Assembly: GCF_019774615.1 (NCBI RefSeq)
Contig: NZ_CP081497.1
Span: 1-64,000, forward strand
Length of the DNA: 64,000 bases
From: Streptomyces sp. BHT-5-2
GTDB taxonomy: Bacteria > Actinomycetota > Actinomycetes > Streptomycetales > Streptomycetaceae
Reading direction: 5' to 3'
Shown one piece after another: positions 1-8,016 of this stretch. The notes below the pieces were generated by a model. That model made no database searches and was not told the origin of the DNA. It was given only the letters and a program-made list of their open reading frames with translations. Position 1 is the stretch's first letter; every line of letters begins with the position of its first letter. Made by a program: the position numbers and the translations under genes.

Positions 1-600
1 GTGCAGCTCACCCCGCTGCCGGAGGGCGCCGCGGCCGCGCTGGTCGCTGCTGCGGCCCGGTGGTCGGTGGCGCCTCCCGGCGTGAACGCGAGGCGGGCGA
101 CGGCGGAGGCGGTCGCTGTGGCGTGGCACCGGCTCTACCGCAACGGCGAACTGACGCCCCATCAGCCCGCCCCGCCCGGCCCGAGCCGCCACGCCCGCCG
201 ACCGCGCACTGCTGCGCCCCTGGTTCGCCGCCTTCGCCGCGGACATCGGCCAACCGCCGCCCCGGGACGACCGGGCGCTCGACGAGCGGATCGCCCAGGG
301 CCGCTGCACCCGCTGGGAGGACGGGGAACATCCCGTGTCCATGGCCGGGATCACCCCGACGCTCTCCGGCACAGCCCGGGTCGCGCCCGTCCACACCCCG
401 CCGGAGCGGCGCGGACGCGGCCACGCCGGCGCCGCGACCGCCGCCCTCTCCGCGGCCGCCCGGGCTTCCGGCGTCACCGGGCTGCTGCTCTTCACAACCC
501 TCGCCAACCCCACCAGCAACGCGCTCTACCAGCGGATCGGATACCGCGCGGTCGAGGACCACGTCGTCATCCAATTCGGCACCGAACGCGCCGGAGGCGC
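1..600 (+). pseudogene. GNAT-family N-acetyltransferase, frameshifted remnant
   Basis: The C-terminal half of a GNAT acetyltransferase reads in frame 2 from about 191: PADRALLRPWFAAF, then ERRGRGHAGAATAALSAAAR (acetyl-CoA loop) and NALYQRIGYRAVEDHVVIQF. The matching upstream part (AVAWHRLYRNGELTPHQPAP) is in frame 1 and ends near 180; frame 2 is closed by a stop at 152-154. Joining them needs a frameshift between about 155 and 190. After the usual GNAT end (VVIQF, about 580) the frame runs on without a normal stop. The start lies at or beyond the left edge. I infer a decayed gene; a sequencing indel is the alternative. Confidence 0.6.
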
Positions 601-934
601 TGAGGACGCCGAAGGTACCCGGGGAGTAGTAGAGGCGCAGCCGAGTCGGGGAGAAGAGCGGCTGCCCACGTCGGCTCAGCCGCCCGTTCACCCGAACGGA
701 TGTCGTCAACTGGCCGTTGCGGGCGTCCTGTCGTAGGGGCCGGATCCAGCCACCGTTTCCGGGCCGGGAGGTGTCCGGAATGTCAGGTCGGGAATGCATG
801 GGGCGGACCGGCTGTTGTGACGGAGAGTGCCGGTGCCGGAGCCGTGGCGGCCGTCCTGCGGCGGTCCGGTGGCGCCGGAACCCAGCGTTCGTGCGGTCCG
901 TTCACTTCGCGACTGCCCCGACCATGGAGGTGCC

Positions 935-2167
935 GTGACCGCATCCCGACCCCGCGCCACGCGACTGGCCGCGCTGCGCCCCGCGAGCTTCGGCGCCGAG
1001 CCGACGGGTGAGCGGCTGGCGCGGATGCGAAGATCGCCGCAGTTCGTGGACGGCCAGTTCCGCAATCCGGTGCCCACCCGGCAGCTGCTCCGCGGCGCCG
1101 CCCTGCCGATGGCCCGTACGCAGCTGAGTCGCGAGGGGCGGCTGCGGCGGGCGCCCGTCGGGCGGATCCCGGTGCACCGCCCGGCCGCCGAGGACTGGGG
1201 CCGGCCGCCCGCCTCCGGGCTGCGGATCACCTGGATGGGACATTCCAGCGTGCTCGCCGAGATCGACGGGCATCGAGTGCTCTTCGACCCGGTGTGGGGC
1301 GAGCGCTGCTCGCCGTTCGACTGGGCCGGCCCCAAGCGGATGCATCCGGTGCCGGTGGAGCTGGCGGAGCTACCGCCGGTCGACGCGGTGGTGATCTCGC
1401 ACGACCACTACGACCACCTCGACATGCCCACCATCAAGGGCCTGGCCGGCTCCGGCGCGGCCTTCGTCGTACCGCTCGGCGTCGGTGCCGACCTGGAGTT
1501 CTGGGGTGTACCGGCGGCGCGGATCACCGAGCTGGACTGGCACGAGTCGACACGGGTCGGCGGGCTGACCCTCACCGCCACGCCGGCCCAGCACTTCTGC
1601 GGCCGCGGGCTGCGCGGCGCCCAGCACACCCTCTGGGCCTCCTGGGTCGTCGCCGGCCCCGAGCACCGCATCTTCCACAGCGGCGACACCGGTTACTTCC
1701 CCGGATTCGCCGAGATCGGCGCGGCGCACGGCCCGTTCGACGCGACGATGGTGCAGATAGGCGCGTACTCCGACTTCTGGCCGGACATCCACATGACGCC
1801 GGAGGAGGGGATGCGGGCCCATCTCGACCTCCAGGGCGGGGAGCCGCGCGGGGTGCTGCTGCCGATCCACTGGGGCACCTTCAACCTCGCGCCGCACCCC
1901 TGGGCCGAGCCCGCGGAGCGGACGGTGGTGGCGGCGTGGCGAGCCGGGGCGGAGGTGGCCGTACCGACGCCGGGCCGGCCGTTCGAGCCCGCGGACGAGC
2001 AGGTCGTGGAGCCGTGGTGGCGGGCGGTGGCGGTGCCGCCGGTGCAGGGCTGGCCGAGCTGGCCGCCGGCGGGTCCGGTGCATCGGGCCGCCGCCGCGGT
2101 GACGGACGGAGCGGCGGCGGGGCCGGCGGACGGTGCGCTGGGGGCGTCGGTCGAACTTCCGTGGTGA
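935..2167 (+). CDS. MBL-fold metallohydrolase (NAPE-PLD / UlaG-like)
   Basis: Metallo-beta-lactamase-fold hydrolase of the N-acylphosphatidylethanolamine phospholipase D-like group, about 410 residues. The metal motif HDHYDHLD lies near residue 156, GDTGYF near 250 and PIHWGTFNLAPHPW near 311, giving a two-metal site. The first ~90 residues match the N-terminal extension of this family in actinobacteria (FGAEPTGERLARMRRSPQF). GTG at 935 is preferred over upstream options because a GGAGG stands just before it. No signal peptide is seen, so it is probably cytoplasmic. Substrate is not predictable; family members act on phosphodiesters or lactones. It stands alone. Confidence 0.85.
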   Translation: MTASRPRATRLAALRPASFGAEPTGERLARMRRSPQFVDGQFRNPVPTRQLLRGAALPMARTQLSREGRLRRAPVGRIPVHRPAAEDWGRPPASGLRITWMGHSSVLAEIDGHRVLFDPVWGERCSPFDWAGPKRMHPVPVELAELPPVDAVVISHDHYDHLDMPTIKGLAGSGAAFVVPLGVGADLEFWGVPAARITELDWHESTRVGGLTLTATPAQHFCGRGLRGAQHTLWASWVVAGPEHRIFHSGDTGYFPGFAEIGAAHGPFDATMVQIGAYSDFWPDIHMTPEEGMRAHLDLQGGEPRGVLLPIHWGTFNLAPHPWAEPAERTVVAAWRAGAEVAVPTPGRPFEPADEQVVEPWWRAVAVPPVQGWPSWPPAGPVHRAAAAVTDGAAAGPADGALGASVELPW

Positions 2168-2380
2168 GTCGGGGGCCGTGGTGCGCCCGGGGCGCCTGCG
2201 GCGAGGTTCAACAGTCGCTTTCTGTACGGGAGTTCGGATCTTTTCGCACCCTCGTACGGACGGTGCCTACTCAGGGAGGTGGCGCGGGGTAGCGAACCCC
2301 GGAGAGGGGCCGTACCCCGCCCCCGCAACAACTAGCGTGCGTGCTCCGCGAACTGCCAACGGCCGATCCGGAGGGCGCCG

Positions 2381-4300
2381 ATGCCTACCGCTATCCCGCA
2401 GAGGACCGAGACGTCCCGGGAGACCTCCCGGTCCCATGGGGGACGGCACGGTCGGGTGGCGGCCTTCCCGGAGCCGGTCTCGGACGCGGCCATACGGTCC
2501 CGCCTGGTCCGGATCGCCGCCGTCCCCGCCCTGCTGGTGGCCGTGGTCTGCGCGGGCGTCGCCGCGTTCGTGGTCCGCAGCGGCGGCGCCCGGCTCACGA
2601 GCCGCGAATGGGCTGTGCTGGCCGGCGGCCTCGCCGCGGTCTGCGCCATCGTCCTGATCGGCGCCCTGGTCGGGAGCTCCGAGGCCCGCGCCCTGGCACA
2701 CCGCTGCGGGCGCCTGCGCGAGGTGTGCGCCCGCGCCCGCACCGACCTCGCCGACCTCCTCGACCGGGTGCGCAACGACGAGTGGCTGCGGCCCGGCGAG
2801 GAACGGGAACCGCTGCCGGAGCCCGGCGGCGACTCCCTCACCCGGCTCGCCCACGAGGTCGCCGCCACCGGCCGGGCCGCCGAGGCCGCCCTCATCGAGG
2901 CGGTGGGCATCGTCCGCAGCGACGCCACCGGCAACCAGCAGAAGCTGGAGGTCTTCGTCAACCTCGCCCGGCGCCTCCAGTCCCTCGTCCACCGCCAGAT
3001 CCTCACCCTGGACGAGATGGAGCACCAGGTCGAGGACCCGGACCTGCTCAAGGGCCTGTTCGTCATCGACCACCTGGCCACCCGGATCCGCCGGCACGCC
3101 GAGAACCTCGCCGTGCTCGGCGGCGCCATCACCCGCCGCCAGTGGACCCGTCCGATCACCATGACCGAGGTCGTCCGCTCCTCGACCGCCGAGGTCGAGC
3201 AGTACACCCGGATCAAGCTGGTGTCGCCCTTCGAGGGCACCCTGCGCGGGCACGCGGTCGCCGACGTCGTCCACCTGCTCGCCGAACTCGTCGAGAACGC
3301 CACCGAGTTCTCCGACCCGGAGACCCCGGTCACGGTGCGGGCCCGGCACGTCACCGCGGGACTCGCCGTCGAGGTCGAGGACCGCGGCCTGGGCATGCCG
3401 GCCGAGGAGCAGGAGCAGATGAACCGGCTGCTGACCGACCCCGAGCGGATCGACCTCACCGAACTCCTCGACGACGGCCGGATCGGCCTCTACGTCGTCT
3501 CCTCGCTCGCCCAGCGGCACGGCCTCCTGGTGCGGCTCCAGGGCAGCATCTACGGCGGCGTCCAGGCGGTCGTGATCGTCCCGCCGGAACTGCTGGGCGC
3601 CAACTCGGCCGAGACCCGGGAGGAGTTCCCGGACGGCATGGAGGACGAGGAGGGCGAACCGGCGCCCGGACGCGGCCGGCGGCCCCACGGCGACCGGTTC
3701 GACGACGTCCCCGAGCGCCGGGAGGTCACCGCCGGACCGGCCCCGTCCGGCGCCCCCGCCCCGGCCCGCGCGCTGCCCGCCGGCTCCGACGCCGTCCCCG
3801 CCCGCCGGCGCATCGTCCGCACCCCCGCCTCGGCCACCGCCGCCAGCGTCCAGGCCGCCGTCACCGCCCCGCAGCACGCCTCCGGCACGCCCCACGGCCC
3901 GTCCCGCGGCGGCCACCCCGCCGACCCCGGACCGGTGGTCCTGCCGCCTCCGCCGCTGCCCCTCGACGACACCGACCGCCCCAGCCTGCCGCGCCGCGTC
4001 AAGCAGTCCCACCTGGCCCCGCAGTTGCGCGACGGCCCGGTCCGGCCACCCGACCGGGCCGGGCCCGAACGCCTCCACGACCCCAACCTGATGGCCGCCT
4101 ACCAGCGCGGCTTCAGCCGCGGCGACCCCAACTACGCGGCCGGCCTCGCCGCCACCGGCCACCCCGCCTCCGCTCCCGCCCCCACCCCGGGCCGGCGCGG
4201 CGGTACCGGCAGCCCCGGAGACCCCGAGCCGCACCCTGTCCCCGACCACGACGCCCCGATGGCCCGCCCCCGAGGAGACGACCCCGACCATGGTGAGTGA
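2381..4300 (+). CDS. cvnA: Conservon sensor-kinase-like protein CvnA
   Basis: First gene of a conservon (CvnA-B-C-D), the membrane-tethered signalling complexes of streptomycetes. 639 residues: two TM helices at about 43-65 and 78-98, a linker, then an HATPase domain with N-box ELVENATEFS (about 303) and G1 box EDRGLGMP (about 335). The C-terminal ~230 residues are proline- and charge-rich and look disordered. No obvious phospho-acceptor His motif is visible, as is usual for CvnA. The stop overlaps the start of the next gene by 11 bp (ATGGTGAGTGA), so translation is probably coupled. A TAGCGT hexamer at 2333 could be a -10 element, with no clear -35. Confidence 0.9.
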   Translation: MPTAIPQRTETSRETSRSHGGRHGRVAAFPEPVSDAAIRSRLVRIAAVPALLVAVVCAGVAAFVVRSGGARLTSREWAVLAGGLAAVCAIVLIGALVGSSEARALAHRCGRLREVCARARTDLADLLDRVRNDEWLRPGEEREPLPEPGGDSLTRLAHEVAATGRAAEAALIEAVGIVRSDATGNQQKLEVFVNLARRLQSLVHRQILTLDEMEHQVEDPDLLKGLFVIDHLATRIRRHAENLAVLGGAITRRQWTRPITMTEVVRSSTAEVEQYTRIKLVSPFEGTLRGHAVADVVHLLAELVENATEFSDPETPVTVRARHVTAGLAVEVEDRGLGMPAEEQEQMNRLLTDPERIDLTELLDDGRIGLYVVSSLAQRHGLLVRLQGSIYGGVQAVVIVPPELLGANSAETREEFPDGMEDEEGEPAPGRGRRPHGDRFDDVPERREVTAGPAPSGAPAPARALPAGSDAVPARRRIVRTPASATAASVQAAVTAPQHASGTPHGPSRGGHPADPGPVVLPPPPLPLDDTDRPSLPRRVKQSHLAPQLRDGPVRPPDRAGPERLHDPNLMAAYQRGFSRGDPNYAAGLAATGHPASAPAPTPGRRGGTGSPGDPEPHPVPDHDAPMARPRGDDPDHGE

Positions 4301-4739
4301 TGTGCGCGAGCAGACGTCCACGGAGTTCCGCGGCAATCAGCACACCGACCTTTCCTGGCTGCTGACCGGACTCGTCCAACGGGTACCGCACACCCGTAGT
4401 GCCGTCCTGCTGTCCGCCGACGGCCTGGTCAAGGCATCCCACGGCTTCGAACCGGACGTCGCCGACCATATGGCGGCCCTCTCCTCCGGTCTGTACTCCC
4501 TTGCCCGCAGCGCCGGTTCCCGCTTCGGGGAGGGCAGCGACATCCTCCAGGTCGTCGTCGAGATGGAACAGACCTTCCTCTTCGTCGCCGCCGCCGGATC
4601 CGGTGCCTGCCTGGCCGTCCTCGCCGACCGCGAGGCCGACGCGGGCGTGCTCGGCTACGAGATGGGGATGCTGGTCAAGAGCGTCCGGCCGTATCTGTCG
4701 ACACCCCCGCGCCACCAGGCCCCGGCGGGTGGCCGTTGA
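4290..4739 (+). CDS. cvnB: Roadblock/LC7 protein CvnB
   Basis: 149-residue roadblock/LC7-fold protein, second member of the conservon. TDLSWLLTGLVQRVPHTRSA and AVLLSADGLVKASHGFEPD are typical of the fold, as is the closing region on residues 75-130. In characterised conservons this subunit binds the CvnD GTPase and the CvnA kinase-like subunit at the membrane. The start is the ATG inside the end of cvnA. The stop overlaps the TTG start of cvnC by four bases, so the genes are tightly coupled. Confidence 0.92.
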   Translation: MVSDVREQTSTEFRGNQHTDLSWLLTGLVQRVPHTRSAVLLSADGLVKASHGFEPDVADHMAALSSGLYSLARSAGSRFGEGSDILQVVVEMEQTFLFVAAAGSGACLAVLADREADAGVLGYEMGMLVKSVRPYLSTPPRHQAPAGGR

Positions 4740-5146
4740 CCGTTGCCCTGCCCCGCCGGCAGCGGCCGCCCGGTCCGGACGCACCATGGGTCGACGACGT
4801 GGCGGGCCGGCTGGTCCGCCCGTACACCGTCAGCAAGGGGCGCACCCGCCCCTCGGCGCACTTCGACCTGATGACCATGGTGCGGGCGACCGGGCGGCGG
4901 CCCGCCGGCCTCCAAGGACCCGACTACGACCGGGTCCTGGGGCTGTGCGACGGGCCCGTCCCGGTTGCCGAGATCGCCGCGCACATACGCCTGCCCGCCG
5001 CGGTCACCAAGGTGCTTCTCGCCGACCTCGTCGACTGCGGGGCGCTCACCGCGCGAACCCCCTCGGCCGTCTCGGCCGGGCCCGCCTTCCGTACCGACCG
5101 CGCCCTGCTGGAGGCCGTGCTGCATGGACTTCGTGAACGACTGTGA
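4736..5146 (+). CDS. cvnC: DUF742 protein CvnC
   Basis: 136-residue DUF742 protein, third conservon member. The family hallmarks WVDDVAGRLVRPYTVSKGRT, FDLMTMVRATG and a winged-helix-like tail (ICLPAAVTKVL-type helix then LVDCGAL) are present. DUF742 proteins are thought to join the CvnA-B-D complex; the biochemical role is unclear. The start is TTG at 4736, overlapping the cvnB stop as TTGA. The 3' end overlaps cvnD by 23 bp. Confidence 0.9.
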   Translation: MTVALPRRQRPPGPDAPWVDDVAGRLVRPYTVSKGRTRPSAHFDLMTMVRATGRRPAGLQGPDYDRVLGLCDGPVPVAEIAAHIRLPAAVTKVLLADLVDCGALTARTPSAVSAGPAFRTDRALLEAVLHGLRERL

Positions 5147-5747
5147 CCCCCGGCCCGTGGGGGACCCGGGGGCCGACTCCTTTCCGACCGCGGTGAAGAT
5201 CCTGGTCGCGGGCGGGTTCGGAGTCGGCAAGACCACCTTCGTCGGCGCGGTCAGCGAGATCGAACCGCTCAGCACCGAGGAGCTCATCACCCAGATCAGC
5301 GTCGGCACCGACGACCTGGAGGGTGTGGCGGACAAGTCCACCACGACCGTCGCCATGGACTTCGGCCGGATCACGCTCGGCCCGAAACACGTCCTGTACC
5401 TCTTCGGGACGCCCGGGCAGCACCGCTTCTGGTTCCTGTGGGACGAACTGTCCCACGGCGCGCTCGGCGCGGTGGTGCTCGCCGACACCCGACGGCTGGA
5501 CCAGTGCTTCGCCGCGGTCGACTTCTTCGAGGGGCGGGGCATCCAGTTCGTCGTCGCGGTCAACGAGTTCGACGGCGGCCACAGTTACGCGCCCGAGGAG
5601 GTCCGGGCCGCCCTGGACCTCGACCCGGAGGTCCCGGTCGTGCTCTGCGACGCCCGCCAGTGCGCCTCCGGCACCCAGGTCCTGGTGTCCCTCGTCGGCC
5701 ACCTCCTCTCCTCACCCGCCCGCACCGCCACCCCGGAGCTGCCATGA
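5124..5747 (+). CDS. cvnD: Conservon small GTPase CvnD
   Basis: Ras-like GTP-binding protein (207 residues), fourth conservon member. P-loop GGFGVGKTTFVGAVSEI near residues 27-35, a switch I-type Thr-rich stretch (DKSTTTVAMDFG), the G3-like motif LFGTPGQHRFWFLWDEL, and VAVNEFD as the base-specificity motif in place of NKxD. This is the MglA/CvnD type. It starts with ATG inside the end of cvnC and its stop overlaps the start of the GAF gene (ATGA). CvnB would be its predicted partner. Confidence 0.92.
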   Translation: MDFVNDCDPRPVGDPGADSFPTAVKILVAGGFGVGKTTFVGAVSEIEPLSTEELITQISVGTDDLEGVADKSTTTVAMDFGRITLGPKHVLYLFGTPGQHRFWFLWDELSHGALGAVVLADTRRLDQCFAAVDFFEGRGIQFVVAVNEFDGGHSYAPEEVRAALDLDPEVPVVLCDARQCASGTQVLVSLVGHLLSSPARTATPELP

Positions 5748-6406
5748 ACGTCCCCTCCGCACGCTTCCCCTTCCCCGCCCGCCAACCGTCCTGGCGCAGC
5801 TACCCTTCCTCCGAACTCCCATATCTGGACGACGATCTGACGAGGCGTCTGCTGATCACGCCGGAGGACCACGAGGCACCCGCGCGGGTCGCCCGGCTGC
5901 GCGAGCTCGGCATCGGCAAGAACCCGCTGCCCGCCTTCGACGCGTTCGCCCGCAAGCTCGCCAAGACGACCAACACCCCTTACGCCATGGTCAACTTCAT
6001 CGACGAGCGCGAGCAGTACTTCGCCGGTCTGTACGCCCCCGACCTCGACACCTCCGTCGAGCTGGGACCGGCGCCGCCCAGCGGCCGCCCGGAGCGGATC
6101 ATGGCCCGCGACCACGGCTACTGCCCCTACGTCGTGGTGCGGCGCAAGGCACTGGTCCTGGAGGACGTCTGCGACTACCCGAGGTTCGCCGGGAACCCCG
6201 TCGTCGACGAACTCGGCATCCGCACCTACCTCGGCGCCCCGCTGATCGACCACACCGGCATGACGCTGGGCACCGTCTGCGTCATCGACCGCGAACCCCG
6301 GCCCTGGGGCCGCGAGGGGCTGCGCACCATCAAGGCATTCGCCGCCGAACTCGTCGAGCAGATCCACGAGATGGAGCAGCGGCAGCGGGAGGCCGACGCC
6401 TCCTGA
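5744..6406 (+). CDS. GAF-domain protein, fifth gene of the conservon
   Basis: 220-residue protein with one GAF domain at about residues 60-210: AKTTNTPYAMVNFIDEREQY, RDHGYCPYVVVRRKALVLED, YLGAPLIDHTGMTLGTVCVI and a terminal helix LRTIKAFAAELVEQIHEMEQ. It overlaps the cvnD stop by four bases and is therefore the fifth gene of the operon. In several conservons the fifth position is a cytochrome P450 (CvnE); here it is a GAF sensor. The ligand is unknown. A GC-rich hairpin follows at 6419-6455. Confidence 0.85.
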   Translation: MNVPSARFPFPARQPSWRSYPSSELPYLDDDLTRRLLITPEDHEAPARVARLRELGIGKNPLPAFDAFARKLAKTTNTPYAMVNFIDEREQYFAGLYAPDLDTSVELGPAPPSGRPERIMARDHGYCPYVVVRRKALVLEDVCDYPRFAGNPVVDELGIRTYLGAPLIDHTGMTLGTVCVIDREPRPWGREGLRTIKAFAAELVEQIHEMEQRQREADAS

Positions 6407-6418
6407 CCGGGCCCGCCC

Positions 6419-6455
6419 GCGGCCCCGGAGGCCCGTACGGCCGGGCCGGGGCCGC
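6419..6455 (+). terminator. GC-rich hairpin after conservon
   Basis: GCGGCCCCGG is repeated as CCGGGGCCGC with a 17-nt loop. No T-tract follows, so termination is an inference from position between the convergent GAF and acyl-CoA dehydrogenase genes. Confidence 0.4.
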
Positions 6456-6496
6456 ATCCCGGCGTCGCGCGGCGGCGGCCCGGCCCGGCCCGGCCC

Positions 6497-7747
6497 TCAG
6501 GACACCCGGACCAGCGCCTCCCGGCCGCCGGGCGCCCCGTCTTCGTCCCGCCACTCCGCCGGCGCCGCCCGCAGCAGCCCGGCGAGCCGGTCTGACCACT
6601 CGCCCTTCCCCTGGCCCAGCGCCAGCTCGCCCAGCCGCAGCAACTGGACGTCGGAGGTGCCGGCCGGAGCGAAGATGTGGTGCGCGTCGCGCAGGAAGCG
6701 CTCCACCGGCCGGTCGGTGAACAGCCCGCAGGCGGCGTGGATGTCCATCGCGTCCCGTGCGGACTCCAGCGCCGACTCCACGTTCACCAGCTTGGCGTTC
6801 ATCAGCTCCGCGTCGCACGGCAGTCCCTCGTCCAACAGGTGCACCGAGTGGTACGCGGACAGCCGGGCGAGCAGCAGCCGGGACTGGATCCGGCCCAACT
6901 TCAGCTTGACGGTGGGAAGTTCCGCGAGCGGCTCGCCGTAGCGGCGGCGCTCGGTGCAGAACGCGGTGGTCTCGTCCAGTACGGCCTGGTGGATGCCGAG
7001 CGAGACCGCGGTCAGATTCGGCCGCCCGTACAGCACGCTGGAGGAGTACGCCACCGGCAGACCGTCGCCCTCCCGGCCCAGCAGATGCGTCGCCGGCACC
7101 CGGCAGTCGTCGAAGAACAGCTCCCCGAAGCTGAAGCCGTGCAGGCCCATCGCGGGCCGCTGTGGGCCGACCCGGAAACCGGGCGTGCCGGACTCGACGA
7201 GGAACGCCGACAGGCCCTTCGAGCCCTCGCCGGTGCGCACCACCACCCCGTGCAGATCGCCGATGTGGCTGTTGCCGACGTAGATCTTGCGGCCGTTGAG
7301 GACGTAGTCGTCGCCGTCGCGGACCGCGGTGGAGGCCATGCCCAGCACATGGCCGCCGGACTGCGGCTCGGTGACCGCGATGGTCGGCAGGCAGTCACCG
7401 GAGGCGATCGCCGGCAGCCAGGTCTTCTTCTGCTCCTCGCTGCCGAAGTGGACGATCTTCGCCACGCCCAGCTGCGACGCCTGCACCATCGCGCCCATCG
7501 CGGCACTCACCCGCGACAGCTCCTCGATGATCAGGGTCTTGGCGACGTGCCCGGCCCCCATCCCGCCGTACGCGCGGTCCACCGTGGCGCCGATCCAGCC
7601 CTGACGGGCGATCAGCCGGGAGAGATCCGGGCAGACGGCGCGGCTCGCCTCCATCTCGGCGATCCGGGGCCGGACCTCGCGCTCGGCGAAATCCCGTACC
7701 CGGCGCCGGAGTGCCTCATGGCGCCGGTGGGTGAAGTAGCGATGCAA
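6497..7747 (-). CDS. Acyl-CoA dehydrogenase family protein, atypical active site
   Basis: 416-residue flavoprotein of the acyl-CoA dehydrogenase fold. N-terminal helical domain, FAD/substrate motif TIAVTEPQSGGHVLGMAST, mid beta-domain (YVLNGRKIYVGNSHIGDLHG) and C-terminal helical domain with RRRYGEPLAELPTVKLKLG are clear. The loop that normally carries the catalytic Glu (YEGTxxIQ) reads IFAPAGTSDVQLLRLGE, so Pro-Ala replaces Tyr-Glu. The start is TTG at 7747, chosen because GGAGGAGGG stands a few bases upstream and the N-terminus fits the family. It appears monocistronic. Without the usual base it may have a non-canonical activity or use another residue. Confidence 0.85.
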   Translation of the reverse strand: MHRYFTHRRHEALRRRVRDFAEREVRPRIAEMEASRAVCPDLSRLIARQGWIGATVDRAYGGMGAGHVAKTLIIEELSRVSAAMGAMVQASQLGVAKIVHFGSEEQKKTWLPAIASGDCLPTIAVTEPQSGGHVLGMASTAVRDGDDYVLNGRKIYVGNSHIGDLHGVVVRTGEGSKGLSAFLVESGTPGFRVGPQRPAMGLHGFSFGELFFDDCRVPATHLLGREGDGLPVAYSSSVLYGRPNLTAVSLGIHQAVLDETTAFCTERRRYGEPLAELPTVKLKLGRIQSRLLLARLSAYHSVHLLDEGLPCDAELMNAKLVNVESALESARDAMDIHAACGLFTDRPVERFLRDAHHIFAPAGTSDVQLLRLGELALGQGKGEWSDRLAGLLRAAPAEWRDEDGAPGGREALVRVS

Positions 7748-8016
7748 GACGAGCCCTCCTCCGCGGACGTCCGCGTGCCGGCCGCTCGCCGCCTCGGGGC
7801 GGCGATGGGCGGTGCCGCGATCGTACCGGAAAGTGATCCCTCGCTCACCGCGTGCAATATTCGTTGCAATGCCGGCTACGGATCAGGCAAAACGCCAACC
7901 CGGCACATTCCTACGGACACTTGGGATCCGGAGGCGGCGCACCGCCCCGGCCGCGGGCGCACGGGCGGCGCGGTCCCAGGAGTCCCGGAGCCGCGCCACC
8001 CCGCGCCACCCGGCCG

